DNA from: Pleurostoma richardsiae
Lineage: Eukaryota; Ascomycota; Sordariomycetes; Calosphaeriales; Pleurostomataceae
Direction: 5' to 3'
DNA: 64,000 nucleotides
Assembly (NCBI GenBank): GCA_030052745.1
Contig: JANBVO010000027.1
Coordinates: 372,001-436,000, forward strand
In this document: in pieces, positions 1 through 10,308 of the stretch
Position numbering within the stretch: the stretch's first letter is position 1
Layout: the number at the start of each line of letters is the position of its first letter
Notes under the pieces: model-generated
The model's input: only the letters and a program-made list of their open reading frames with translations
What the model was told of the DNA's origin: nothing
The model's database searches: none
Translations under genes and position numbers: made by a program

Positions 1-693
1 TTCCTTGCCACCTGCAGGCCTGACCCCTCAATGGCCGCAGAGCGCAACAGTAGCGGCTTCAACGGCGTGGGGTATGGAGGAGGCTTTTACAATAGAGACA
101 TATGCACCAATCCCGACAAGAGATCCGTCACCAACGAGCTGCAGTCGTTCCCCAGCGGGCACTCGGCCTCCTACTTTGCGGGATTCGTCTTTCTGTCTCT
201 GTACCTCAACGCTAAGCTAAAGGTGTTCGCCGACTACCAGCCCGCGCTGTGGAAGCTGATGCTCTTTCACCTGCCCTTCGTTGCAGCCACGGTCTGTGCC
301 GGGACGCTGGTAATTGATGATAGCCACAACTGGTACGATGTGTTGGTCGGCGGCATCCTGGGCACTTTCGTTGCCTTGACCACATACCGCATTGTTTTTG
401 CATCGCTCTGGGACTCGCGGTACAACCACATTCCCCTTAATCGGAACACGCCACTTTCATACGATGCCGACGGTGGAAATGGGACAGTCTTCACAAGACG
501 CGCTGGCTGGGGGTCAGGTAGTACCGAAAAGGCTTCCGATTCAAGCCCCGTTCCCGTTCCGGGGGCGGGGTTGGGAGAGACGCCCGGTGCGGACGGCTGC
601 GGGCCAGAAGGTCAACGGCAACAAGAGCAAAATGGGTCACCAGAACGAGAACGGGAAGGGCGGAAAGAGCACTCATCTGGTGAGATTGTGTAA
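1..693 (+). CDS. PAP2-family lipid phosphate phosphatase, 5' end outside window
   Basis: C-terminal part of an integral-membrane lipid phosphatase of the DPP1/LPP type, which dephosphorylates diacylglycerol pyrophosphate or phosphatidic acid. The frame is open from base 1 and ends with TAA at 691-693. Seen: the second catalytic motif PSGHS (bases about 154-168), two hydrophobic helices, and the third motif as IDDSHNWYDVLVGG, which keeps the histidine and aspartate (usually SR-x5-H-x3-D; here the Ser-Arg is not obvious). The text just before, with ICTNPDK, also fits fungal DPP proteins. The last 70 residues or so are a hydrophilic Gly/Glu/Arg-rich tail. The ATG at 31 is probably internal, because the upstream codons read on in the same frame and resemble the family. 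Confidence 0.85.
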   Translation, partial: FLATCRPDPSMAAERNSSGFNGVGYGGGFYNRDICTNPDKRSVTNELQSFPSGHSASYFAGFVFLSLYLNAKLKVFADYQPALWKLMLFHLPFVAATVCAGTLVIDDSHNWYDVLVGGILGTFVALTTYRIVFASLWDSRYNHIPLNRNTPLSYDADGGNGTVFTRRAGWGSGSTEKASDSSPVPVPGAGLGETPGADGCGPEGQRQQEQNGSPEREREGRKEHSSGEIV

Positions 694-1250
694 CGAGTTT
701 CGATGGCAACTCCGCGAGTCGCAACTGTTCGATGCCGCTTACTATCCTTAAATAGACCAATAGGATGCTATTCGCAAAGGCTCTGTTGAGCACTCAGAGT
801 GCGGCTAATGGGTACTGTACATTAAGGATTTCACAGCTGTTGCTCTAGACATGGTGCGACAGACCGAGCTGGAATCCGAATTTCCATTAACCGCCCACCC
901 CTACAGTCTCGGCGTCAGATTTTGGGCTGTTTCTGGCAGGATCCTGACCAGCACCAATGACGATCGACAGGTTTAATGCAGCCAAATCTTACCTATTCTT
1001 ACACCTCCACAAGCGACAGACGGACTGGAAGTCATTGTTTGGGCAACACGAGTCGATCCGCCTTTGTCTTACACTCAGCCACGGGCAGATCGACACGACC
1101 TTGGGGGCGGTGACTCCTGACGCATGCGGCTGACAATCCTTATGCCTGAGTTGCCCACGCTGAACGATGAGGCGTATAAAACACGTTGAACGCATCCCTT
1201 GGTTTGAACAACTACAATGGCTCCTCAGGCCGCTCTAGCATGCCGTCAAG
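694..1250. other. intergenic, promoter of the multicopper oxidase
   Basis: No gene seen. The right end carries the core promoter of the following gene, with TATAAA at about 1175. Two ATGs, at 1217 and 1240, precede the chosen start and are out of frame with it; the 1217 frame runs past the start codon, so it could act as an overlapping upstream ORF. Confidence 0.5.
1175..1180 (+). promoter_or_regulatory. TATA box of the multicopper oxidase gene
   Basis: TATAAA followed by AA, about 75 nt upstream of the chosen ATG at 1251, a normal distance for a filamentous fungal core promoter. Assigned by motif and spacing only. Confidence 0.5.
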
Positions 1251-3205
1251 ATGCTATTGTCAGTGTGCCTGCTCTTACTGCAAACGCTCTGCGTTTGGGT
1301 TCGAGCTACGTCAGTCACGCACGACAGCAGCTTCTTTCCGGATCACGTACTGCGGGTGACCAAGCAAAACGTCTCGGTCGCTTGTGAGTCGCGGCTTTCA
1401 GTGGTCATCAATGGCACATCGCCGGGGCCAACGCTCCGGCTAGAGCCTGGCACCGTGAGCTGGATCCGCGTCTACAATGACATGGCCGATACCAATCTGA
1501 CGATGGTACGTCTTTGGCGAGAACGCAACCTGCGTCAGCGAAGATGGAAATATGATGTCTGTATGAACTGACGCATCCAGCACTGGCATGGTCTTGCACA
1601 ACGCATGGCAGACTTCTCAGACGGCAGCCCTCTGGCATCACAGTGGCCAATCCCTCCCGGCCACTTCTTTGATTACGAAGTGCAGCCCGAGGTAGAGGAT
1701 GCCGGGACATATTTCTACCATTCCCATGTCGGCACGCAGGCGCTCACTGCATCCGGGCCCCTGATCGTTGGAGACTGTCTTAAACCACCGTATGAGTATG
1801 ACGATGAGAGGGTCCTGCTTTGGGGTGACTACTTCAACAAGACTGACGAGACGCTCGAGGAGGGATTGGAGGGTGTTCCCTTTGTCTTTGGCGGCGAGAC
1901 GAACGCAGTGCTGCTGAACGGAAAGGGAGTGGGCATCGGGCATAATGCGACTGCGAGTTGGGGCGGGTTATGCTCGCTGCCACATATCGACGTCGAGCCC
2001 GGAGGGACATATCGCTTCCGCTTCATTGGGTCCACCGGCCTGTCTCACATCAGTCTTGGATTTGAGGGTCACGAGAACTTGACGGTCATTCAGGTTGATG
2101 GCGGAGAGTGGACGAAGCCCCTCTCTGTCAATCGAATCCAGCTTGGCTCCGGGCAGCGCTACGACGTGCTCTTCAAGGCAAAGACAGTAGAACAGTTACG
2201 TGCTGAAGGACGCAAGAGCTATTTCATTCAGTTCGAGACGCGGGATCGCCCCTCTGTCTATCGCGGCTACGCAGTCCTACGCTATGGAGACAGCAGCATT
2301 CCAGCTCCTGTTCCCCCGTCCAAGCCACCCTTGAGTCTTCCGAACGCCACGTATGACTGGGCCGAGTACGCTCTCCAACCTCTGAATCCGCACACAGATT
2401 TTCCCACTCTCTCCGAAGTGACCCGGCGTGTCGTCCTCGATGCCCGGCAGCTCATCAGCCCTGCGACCGGGCAGTGGATCTGGCGGCTAGCGAACCTGTC
2501 CTGGACTGAGCACACACTTCACACACCACTGCTCGTTGATATCTACCAGCGCGGGGAGGCAGCAGTACCGGACTACGATGCCGCCCTGCGGAACTACGGC
2601 TGGGATCCTGCCACCCACGCGTTTCCGGCTCGGACGGGCGAGGTGCTGGAGCTCGTGCTGCAGAACACGGGGTCGCTAGCTAATTCCGGAGGCGGCGTCG
2701 ACGTGCACCCTTTTCATGCGCACGGCCAGCACTTCTACGATATCGGCTCCGGAAACGGAACGTACGATGCGGAGGCGAACGAGGCACGGATGGTGCACGA
2801 CGAGTATCAGCCGGTGAAGAGGGACACGTCCATGCTGTACCGGTACGAGACGACCACAGGGGCTGGCTTGGACGCCGGCTGGCGGGCGTGGAGGATCAGA
2901 GTGAGACAGCCGGGAGTATGGATGATACACTGCCATACGTTGCAGCACATGATCATGGGTGAGTGTCCAGTAGTCTCACTTTCTGTTATCTGAAACTTTA
3001 GGAGGTGCTGACGATGCGTCTGACAGGTATGCAAACGCTGTGGGTGATCGGGAACGCGAGCGAGATCCAGAAGATACCGCTCGAGGAGAGCCAAGGGTAC
3101 TTCGTCTATGGAGGAGACGTGTACGGGAACAATACCCATGACCCAACGTGCGCACATCAGTTCGGGGATAAGGTCCAGCATTGTAAGGCGAACGGGAGCG
3201 GATAG
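1251..3205 (+). CDS. secreted ascorbate-oxidase-like multicopper oxidase
   Basis: Three exons fit: 1251-1505, 1581-2958, 3027-3205 (introns 75 and 68 nt), giving 603 residues. A hydrophobic signal peptide covers residues 1-19 or so. All four copper-binding motifs are visible: HWHG at the start of exon 2, YFYHSH, HPFHAHGQHF and HCHTLQHMIMGM across the second splice. The residue ten after the type-1 copper cysteine is Met, as in plant ascorbate oxidase, whereas high-potential laccases have Leu or Phe; I therefore call it ascorbate-oxidase-like with low redox potential (inference). Such enzymes reduce O2 to water while oxidising phenols or ascorbate-like reductones outside the cell. Several NxS/T glycosylation sites. 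It converges on a DUF3716 gene 62 nt downstream. Confidence 0.9.
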
Positions 3206-3267
3206 GCGGTAATTATAGAGTCTTGAATTTAATTCCAAGATGGGCTAGGATTTTCCTTCCAGTGCTT

Positions 3268-3975
3268 TTATGACTTCGCTGTGTCAGTCGCCGGGTCACC
3301 CTTCCGCTCCCTTGCCAATCTCCATTCCCTCGTTAGGCGTGCAACCTTCATAGCCGCCTCTTCGATCTCTTTTGCCCGCTCAACCGGGCTGTCCTGCTCG
3401 CCATACCCAGCCCGCCGCCTGATCTGGGCGACCAAGGCCAGCACGAACGAACGGTCCGCGAGCTCGTTCGTCAGCTCCCAGAACGCCGAGTCGTCCCCCA
3501 GTACCGGCGAATCTTCTCCTGTGTCCGCCCTTTCGCACGGTTCCTGGTCATAGAGACAGTTGCTGCACACCCCGGGCATCTCCGCGATGCAGATGCACCC
3601 GTCGAAGACCATGTCCCCACGCTTGCATCGGTTGCAGACGTGTGCTCGCCCCCTGGATTCGCCGCGTTCGTAGATCATGGCTGCCTCGATGACGTGTGGT
3701 CGAGACATGTCGACACCGTCAGGTTTGCGTGCCCAGCGCCGCCGGACTTGTTTGTCACTAAGGTGTCGCATGGCCGCTGTTCTCGGCACGCCCGGTGGCG
3801 GCACGACAGGACCGCCTGCTGGTTCCCCGGCCTGGCTGCCGTTGTCGTTCACCAAACTGCCAATGTCCAATCGGTTGAACTTGGCCGACACTCTCGAGTC
3901 GGCGCTGGAGTTTGGTCGCTTGGTCGGTGTCATTTGTCTAGCCGGCCGGCCCCTCTCGCCTGTCTCCCGGTTCAT
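3268..3975 (-). CDS. DUF3716 zinc-cysteine protein of unknown function
   Basis: 235 residues in one exon. The middle contains a cysteine cluster, CNRCKRGDMVFDGCICIAEM then CSNCLYDQEPC, which matches the fungal DUF3716 module as I know it (about 50-60 residues, presumed zinc-binding, found in many expanded copies in Eurotiomycetes). The N-terminus is basic and low complexity (Arg, Pro, Gly); the C-terminus is charged and probably a short coiled helix. No signal peptide or membrane segment. Function unknown; a nuclear or nucleic-acid-linked role is only a guess from the basic, Cys-rich composition. A second DUF3716 module occurs in the large gene at 41-43.7 kb in this window. Confidence 0.75.
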   Translation of the reverse strand: MNRETGERGRPARQMTPTKRPNSSADSRVSAKFNRLDIGSLVNDNGSQAGEPAGGPVVPPPGVPRTAAMRHLSDKQVRRRWARKPDGVDMSRPHVIEAAMIYERGESRGRAHVCNRCKRGDMVFDGCICIAEMPGVCSNCLYDQEPCERADTGEDSPVLGDDSAFWELTNELADRSFVLALVAQIRRRAGYGEQDSPVERAKEIEEAAMKVARLTREWRLARERKGDPATDTAKS

Positions 3976-4927
3976 CGTCGATCTAGCTCGGCCCGAGGCT
4001 GCCTCTACCGTCCCAATTGCATGAAGTAAGTGCAGAGAATGGCAACAGACTTCCTCGTCGCAAGAGGAGTTGTGAACAGCGAGCTCCTATCAGCCAATTC
4101 CCCCGCGTGACCGACCCCAGAGACCGAAATGGTGGGGGGTAAGAGGAGGCGCCGTTCCCGAAGCCATGGAGAAGGGCCGTAGCTAAGCCGGGTAATTGGA
4201 GCCTCCTGGACGGCCTATTGCCGGGGCAGCGGACTTCCATTATCAATCCATTGCCATCGAACGCCCCATTCCCGGCCGCCACTTGAGGGGAAGGGAGGCA
4301 CACTCATCCCGGCAGAGCAAACTAGTCATCATCGGCCTACTAATAGATGATTTCTTCTTGCGTAATGGGAATGCTGTCGCGTGGTCCCCAGGTTCCACAT
4401 ATGGGACGCTCTTACTGTGCCCAAGCCCGGCTTCGGCGTCCCCCACACGATGTTTGCCCGGCAAAGGCTCCGTCAAACACGCCAGAGGCGGAGTCCGGTG
4501 TGTCCCATGCCAGATATAGCGTACACTAAACGGACAAAGAAGGTCGATTCCCCACATTGTGGAAGCCAACCCAAGGCTTATTCCTTGCGTGGGGGCGTAC
4601 GCGGGCAACATGACTCAGGGGATACCTGAGTAGCGCTCGTGGGGGTAACGACAACTTTAACAACGTTTGCCCCAGACCCAGGGGAAAGGATCTGCCGATG
4701 TCAGGATCTCTGGTTCCGTGATGGAGGGTTGAAAAAGAGTTCGATTGCAGATGCTTGCGTCCATTGAACCATACCAGATCCGTTAACCCACCCATATCCA
4801 TCTTCATATAGGTGCCATCACTAGCGAATCTGGGCGAAAGAAAGGCCTCGTATTCTATTCTATCTGCCTTGGAAGATCTGAAGACGCTCCAGTGTGCTCC
4901 CTCGTCGCCGATCACACAGCTTTCAAG
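3976..4927. other. intergenic, divergent promoters
   Basis: Separates the DUF3716 gene (reading left) from the aldolase (reading right). Short open frames on both strands show no recognisable family. I see no clear repeat or RNA gene. Confidence 0.4.
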
Positions 4928-5899
4928 ATGTCACCATCAGCCAACGGTAACGGTCACTACCGGACCTCCTCAGCCCTTGAACCTCTCCAGCCGGGCGTGT
5001 ACGTCCCTACAGTGGCCTTCTTCACCTCAGAGGATACTGTAGATGAGAAGGCAACGACAAAGCACGCCATCTTTCTCGCACAGTCAGGCGTAGCCGGCCT
5101 TGTCGTCCACGGTTCCAACGGCGAAGCAGTCCACCTCGATCACACTGAGCGATCACAAATCACACGGGCCACCCGTGCAGCCCTGGACGCGGCCGGGTAC
5201 CATCACCTTCCGCTGGTCGTCGGGTGCGGCGCCCAGAGCACACGCGAGACCGTCCAGCTGTGCCGAGAGGCCGCCGCAGCAGGAGGTTCGCACGTGCTGG
5301 TGCTGCCGCCCGCGTATTACGGCGGCCTGCTGCCAACGGAACTGATCAAGGGGCACTTCCGCGCCGTGGCCGAAGCCTCGCCGCTGCCCGTGCTGATCTA
5401 CAACTTCCCGGGCGCCTGCGCGGGGCTCGACCTCACCTCCGACAGCATCCTGGAGCTGGCGGCGCACCCTAACATCTGCGGTGTCAAGCTGACGTGCGGC
5501 AACACGGGCAAGCTAGCTCGCGTAGTAGCGGGCACTAAGGGGACCGGCTTCCGCACCTTCGGTGGCAGCGCGGACTTCATCATCCAGACGCTGAGCGTCG
5601 GTGGACACGGTGTCATTGCTGGGCTGGCGAACATCGCGCCGCGGGCGTGCATCGAGGTGCAGCAGCTCTGGGAGAGCGGCAGACAGGAGAAGGCGCGGGA
5701 GCTGCAGGGCGTCGTGGCCAGGGGGGACTGGGTCGCCATTCAGGGCGGGTTCGTCTCGGTCAAGGTTGGGTTGCAGAGGTACTACGGCTATGGCGGAGAG
5801 CCGCGGCTGCCGTGTGCGCTGCCGGAGGGAGAGAAGCTTCGGACTCAGGAGGAGGGGTTTGCTGAGCTGATGCAGGCGGAGAAGGGGCTGTCCAAGTGA
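4928..5899 (+). CDS. dihydrodipicolinate synthase-family aldolase (2-keto-3-deoxy sugar acid aldolase type)
   Basis: 323-residue single-exon protein with the class I (beta/alpha)8 DapA fold. Seen: PTVAFF near the N-terminus, the pyruvate-binding loop HGSNGEAVHL (residues about 61-70), Tyr158 in VLIYNFPG and the Schiff-base Lys187 in CGVKLTCGN. Fungal members with this pattern (VGCGAQSTRET, GGSADF) belong to the group that includes 2-keto-3-deoxy-L-galactonate aldolase (GaaC) and 4-hydroxy-2-oxoglutarate aldolases; they split or condense pyruvate with an aldehyde in the cytosol. I infer sugar-acid catabolism, not lysine synthesis, since fungi make lysine through aminoadipate. Start chosen at 4928 because the context CAAGATG is good and the in-frame ATG at 4892 adds residues unlike the family. 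The exact substrate is not decided by sequence. Confidence 0.88.
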   Translation: MSPSANGNGHYRTSSALEPLQPGVYVPTVAFFTSEDTVDEKATTKHAIFLAQSGVAGLVVHGSNGEAVHLDHTERSQITRATRAALDAAGYHHLPLVVGCGAQSTRETVQLCREAAAAGGSHVLVLPPAYYGGLLPTELIKGHFRAVAEASPLPVLIYNFPGACAGLDLTSDSILELAAHPNICGVKLTCGNTGKLARVVAGTKGTGFRTFGGSADFIIQTLSVGGHGVIAGLANIAPRACIEVQQLWESGRQEKARELQGVVARGDWVAIQGGFVSVKVGLQRYYGYGGEPRLPCALPEGEKLRTQEEGFAELMQAEKGLSK

Positions 5900-6523
5900 T
5901 CGGTATGCTGCGGCTCATGCTGCGCAGAGGATATTATAATGCCGAGAGGTCTAATGTTGAGAAGCAGAGTTTGTACATAAGGAAGGCCGAAAATATTGCC
6001 GCCTCAAAAGCATATGAGCTTAAACGCTGATGGAACCTGCTGCTGCGGCAGAGTTACATAGTCAATATATAAGTTTCGCAGACACTGACACGCGAGTACA
6101 CGATCAAGGACGCTGCCCAGATGCTACTCCCGGCCGAGTTGGGTGCATTGATGCTGCGGTGTAGAAGCTGGAGGTTATCCTTCAAAGTTAACAATGGCAG
6201 ATTGGTATGTCGCCACCACCGCTATGGGTTACCGCTGTGAAATATGTTAACAACTACCTCGTCTCGCTTGACCGCCAAAGGTTTAAGGCTACGTCGATGA
6301 CGGATTGCAGCTACACACACTTCCACACACACTTCCAGTACTCAATAGCGACAGGGCAGACTAGGGCGTTGTTATGTCAACTGTTCTTTTCGGTTGAGTG
6401 CTAATAGCCGTTTGAGCTAAGGTGGTAGAAACGGAGACCTAAATCACGCTAGAAGAGATCTCCTAAGCTTTCATCTCTGATGCTGCTGGTCTACGAATAG
6501 ACTGACTGACAAAGCTACTTCTC
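5900..6523. other. intergenic between convergent genes
   Basis: 3' flanks of the aldolase and of the glycosidase-like gene. No supported gene, repeat or RNA seen. Confidence 0.4.
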
Positions 6524-8923
6524 TTAGTATCGGCCAATGACTGTGACGTTCTTTGCAAAGTCTCCAAGTTTCACAACGACATCGTCATTGCTGCCGATAG
6601 TTGCGTTCCGTCCGTTGACAGTAACACTCTTCACCTTCTTCCCGTCCAACAGCCGCAGCTTCACCCTGCCTTCGACCGGACCCTTACCCTCAAACCCGAC
6701 CTTCGCAGTGATAGTCTTCGCCCCCTCGTCGAGGCGGATGCTGTAGTCAACGAGGCCCCACCGAGTGGGTGCACCGAGGATGCTCGTCTCGTTGCCTGTC
6801 GCAACCCACGTTGCCGGGACGCCGCGCCCGAGGAACAGGACGTCGTCATCCGGATGCTCGAAGACGAGTGCGGCCCGCATGATGATCGAGATAGAATGCC
6901 CCGCAGGCTGACAGTACGTTGTGCCGCTCTCAATACCCGTGCCCGCAACCTCAGAGGGAATCCACTGACCCCGGCTGTGGACGTGATACCGGTGAGTGTA
7001 AAGGAACAGGACGAACTCGTCGACGCGATCCTGTAGCAGTAACGACAGCGCGTATCCGTAGGAGATGAAGCCGATTATGTCTCGGCTCAAGTCGTTCGGG
7101 ATCCAGACGTTGCCTACCACGCCTAGGGACGTGATACCCCACGCACGCATCGAGTCGATAGTTGTGTCAGTGAGGTTGGAGGGTAAGACGGCGGCCTGCA
7201 AAAGCTCAGAGTAGACGCGGTGTGACCATTGCTGTGGCGATGGAGACTCGATTGTGTTCGACTCCCGAACGGTGTAGTTCTGGCCTGGTAGGATAGGGAC
7301 GTATGGCGGCGTCATGTCCGTCCGGGTTTCCTGCGTCATCGTCTTCACGGTCTGCTTGATCATTTGCTCAGCCCGTTGATTCCATGCTGCGGCATACTCG
7401 CTGAATACCGAGATCTTTCCCAGATCCTTGAGGCCGCGTGCCGCGAAAGCATTGTTGTTGAAGTAAGGCCGGGTGTAAAACTCCGGATTGAAAGCGAGCG
7501 CCGAGTCTGACTCGCTCCAGCCCGCGATCAGGCCATAGCTGGAGTTAGATGGCGGCAGCTTCAGACTTTCGTCGTGCCGTGTGGTGAGGATGTTGACCCA
7601 GCCGAGTATTTTTTCCTTGTATCTTTGCAACAGTGCTATGTCTCCCGTGTAATGGGCGTATGTGGCTGCCAAAGAGAGGGACATGCCAAACTGGGCGGTC
7701 TCAGGACCGCGCATGTTGATGTCACCCGTGTCCGAGACAAACATGTCGAAGTAGTTCTCGAGTACCTTGTGAGCCTGGTCAAATCGGCCCCAAACTAGAT
7801 TGGCATAGACAGAGCTCGTAAATGTATCCTGGAACCCGTCGTACTCTGATCCGGCATAGTCGCGATCGTACGCGCCATACTTGGGGTAGACGCCACTGTA
7901 TCTCTGTACCAGTTCGAGAGCAAATGTGTGTTTGTTTAGATCGACCCAGCTCTGATCAGGCAAGGCTAGTGTAGAGATTTCCTCCATATGTTGCTCCCAG
8001 TAATCACCAAAACGAAGTAGAGCGGTGTAAAACTCGGCTGGCTCAGGGGCAACACGAGCGGGCGGGAAGAGCGGGTAGTCATGGTTGAAGGCCCTCCATT
8101 TCACAGCTCCATCCACAATCCAAGAAGTTCGGAACCAGACGTGGACAATTATAGGATCTGTCGCATCGACGTCACCAAAAGCTGTGATCTCGAACCAATC
8201 CTGCGCATCTTGGCTACGGCGGAAGACCTGTCGAGAGGCCGGCTTCCAGCCGCCAACAAGACCGTCATATGTCCAATTAAGGTACCCCTCGGCAGTGTCC
8301 CAGAAAATGGAGGGGACGAAATCGGTAGGATAGAAGCTCCTTGACCCACTGCGGGTGGTCAAGCGCATCGTGTCGTTCGCCTGGACGGTCCCCAGGAAGG
8401 TGTTCCAAGGTCCGATAGTAGTGAAGGGAACAACGTCTCGTACCGTTGTCTCGACGGGCTCACCGTCCTTGAGCAGCACATCTGCAAGCATGTCGTCAAG
8501 GGCCAGATTAATTTCAGATGAGTTCAGGCCAAGCCACCATTCAACCGTCCTATTTGCCAGAAAGTTTGTCGCCTCGAGGCGTTGGGTGAAAGATTTCTGA
8601 ACGCCGCTCCCAGAAACCAGAGTCATGATACCTTCGGGCTGAGACAAGTCCTCGAAGACTGTCCATGTCTCTCCATCGTATGCGAAGGTATCCGTCGCTG
8701 TGAGACTACCCAAGTTCGTCGAATTGGTCCCTTGGCGTGCACGAAGCGTCTGACGTGACTCGGGGTAACGTTCCATGATAAAGTTGGGCGCCGCGCCATA
8801 TTGTGGCATAGGAGAACGATGGATGCGATCACGAGCATATCTTCCGGTTCCTTCCTGGCTATCGGCCTGGACAATACCGCAGGCTGCGACCCATACGGCC
8901 AGGAGTCTCCAAAGACGAGCCAT
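6524..8923 (-). CDS. secreted six-hairpin glycosidase-like protein
   Basis: 799 residues, one exon, with a clear signal peptide (MARLWRLLAVWVAACGIVQA). Residues about 70-300 look like an N-terminal beta-sandwich; residues about 320-690 have the helical, Trp/Tyr-rich repeats of an (alpha/alpha)6 barrel (for example AYDRDYAGSEYDGFQDTF, INMRGPETAQFGMSLSLAA, GLIAGWSESDSALAFNPEFY). A short C-terminal beta domain ends in VTVNGRNATIGSNDD. Many NxS/T sites support secretion. This architecture is that of six-hairpin glycosidases, such as alpha-L-rhamnosidase-like enzymes; I cannot name the family or the substrate. Acidic residues in the YDGF and WSESD loops are catalytic candidates. It sits between an aldolase and dihydroxyacetone kinase, compatible with an extracellular carbohydrate-degrading job. 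Confidence 0.75.
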   Translation of the reverse strand: MARLWRLLAVWVAACGIVQADSQEGTGRYARDRIHRSPMPQYGAAPNFIMERYPESRQTLRARQGTNSTNLGSLTATDTFAYDGETWTVFEDLSQPEGIMTLVSGSGVQKSFTQRLEATNFLANRTVEWWLGLNSSEINLALDDMLADVLLKDGEPVETTVRDVVPFTTIGPWNTFLGTVQANDTMRLTTRSGSRSFYPTDFVPSIFWDTAEGYLNWTYDGLVGGWKPASRQVFRRSQDAQDWFEITAFGDVDATDPIIVHVWFRTSWIVDGAVKWRAFNHDYPLFPPARVAPEPAEFYTALLRFGDYWEQHMEEISTLALPDQSWVDLNKHTFALELVQRYSGVYPKYGAYDRDYAGSEYDGFQDTFTSSVYANLVWGRFDQAHKVLENYFDMFVSDTGDINMRGPETAQFGMSLSLAATYAHYTGDIALLQRYKEKILGWVNILTTRHDESLKLPPSNSSYGLIAGWSESDSALAFNPEFYTRPYFNNNAFAARGLKDLGKISVFSEYAAAWNQRAEQMIKQTVKTMTQETRTDMTPPYVPILPGQNYTVRESNTIESPSPQQWSHRVYSELLQAAVLPSNLTDTTIDSMRAWGITSLGVVGNVWIPNDLSRDIIGFISYGYALSLLLQDRVDEFVLFLYTHRYHVHSRGQWIPSEVAGTGIESGTTYCQPAGHSISIIMRAALVFEHPDDDVLFLGRGVPATWVATGNETSILGAPTRWGLVDYSIRLDEGAKTITAKVGFEGKGPVEGRVKLRLLDGKKVKSVTVNGRNATIGSNDDVVVKLGDFAKNVTVIGRY

Positions 8924-10308
8924 CGTGCGCGTTGCAACGTATTGAAAGTAAGAGTAGTGATGGTTCCTCTATCTGCTATCATTTTGACCTTCGACGATTC
9001 GCATCTTATAAGTCCATCTATACCGATGGAAGCCGCGCCACTTGTCTCCCGTTCAGTATTCATCGGATAAGGTAGAGTGGAATCACCGGAGAATGAGTAT
9101 GCTCACCTGCCATCTACCGTCTAGCGGGCGCGAAACACCTCGATTTCGGTTCAAGACCGCTGATCTGATAAGGGAGTGCAAGGTGGATAAATGAGCACGC
9201 CGACCTACCATCTATTGTCTAGCCGGACGCGTCACGGCTTGATTCCCGCTTCAAGGACCCTGATCTTATCAGGCGAAAGACACGACGGGGCCGACCCCGG
9301 TCACCGAACTCTAGTTCTACCACCTCGCATGCGGCATTGGTGCGGTACAAAGGTGTGATTTCCGTAATTCCAGGAACGATCGGCCCTATCCGGCGTCCAC
9401 ACGATCCCTGCTATGATAGGAGCGCCATAGCATTTACGGAAGGCCCGGTTAGACAGAGCACGGATTTCATTCAGCTTCAAAATCTATGTTCTCAATGTCC
9501 GGCTCCGTCTTCCCCACCGTCTGCCCACTCTCAAGCGTCGAGCCCCAAAGCTATGGAAAATCACTAAGACGCCTCCAGTGGCCAGCAGTCTCGACGCAGG
9601 CTCCGGAGAGTAGCAAACCGCTTTGGGCATTATAGGAAGTGACTCGGACACTGCCTCCACTGCAGCGATAAGCTCGTAGAGACTTCTGCAGTTTGACACA
9701 AGATTAGCATGGACGATAGGGGATACGAACCGGTTATTTTGTACGGTGTCGCTACATAGGTCGCCTTTAGTCTTGAATTGCTTCAACACTACAGCATGAC
9801 ATTCGCTTCCGCCATTTGCAGTGAGCCAAGCCGTCCTTCTTCAACACCTGTTAACAATATTTAATATAGCATCCGTCAAACCTCATTACTTCAGCTTTTA
9901 ATTGATCGCCAAGACACCTACATCCAGGCGGTCCTTTCCATTTATCACAAGTTGAGTGACATGACCTCTTGAGTAGCTAGGCCACTATTTCCTCCCTTTC
10001 TTCTCATCTGGGCGTCTCTAGTCATACTTATAACTTACAAAGATACCACTACCTAGAGGATTTCTAGCTGGGCATCATTTCTATCTGACTAGTCTGTGGA
10101 CTCAGATGGTCCTACCTCTCAACACCCACGCTTAACTGTGGCGGAATTAGTATGCTGGGGCAGAGGAGCAGGCCCAGGTCTCCTCCAATGCCGTTATGGC
10201 TTTTGACAGAAACAAAGTATTCAATCACTCTCTAAACCAAACAAGCCACCGGAGATAGACGTATTCATCTTGTCATGTTATTAGAGCGTCAACGATTCTT
10301 TGTACCAC
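8924..10308. other. intergenic region with degenerate repeat block
   Basis: About 1.4 kb without a supported gene. The left part, about 9090-9400, holds three diverged repeat units described separately. The rest, 9400-10308, is AT-richer with nothing I recognise. Confidence 0.4.
9090..9400. repeat. degenerate three-unit repeat block, copy A
   Basis: Three consecutive units of roughly 85-110 bp. The first two share cores such as CCATCTA-x-x-GTCTAGC, GG(A)CGCG, a CT(C/T)GATT(T/C)C motif and TGATCT-x-ATAAG/ATCAGG. The third starts at GCATGCGGCATTGGT and contains TGATTTCCGTAATTCCAGGAACGA. The same order of three unit types recurs at 13945-14215 (copy B), so the whole block was duplicated and then diverged. 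Units are non-coding. Confidence 0.6.

Noticed and set aside
3640-4029. Plus-strand open frames opposite the DUF3716 gene
   Set aside because: Antisense shadows in GC-rich DNA; the minus frame carries the recognisable Cys motif.
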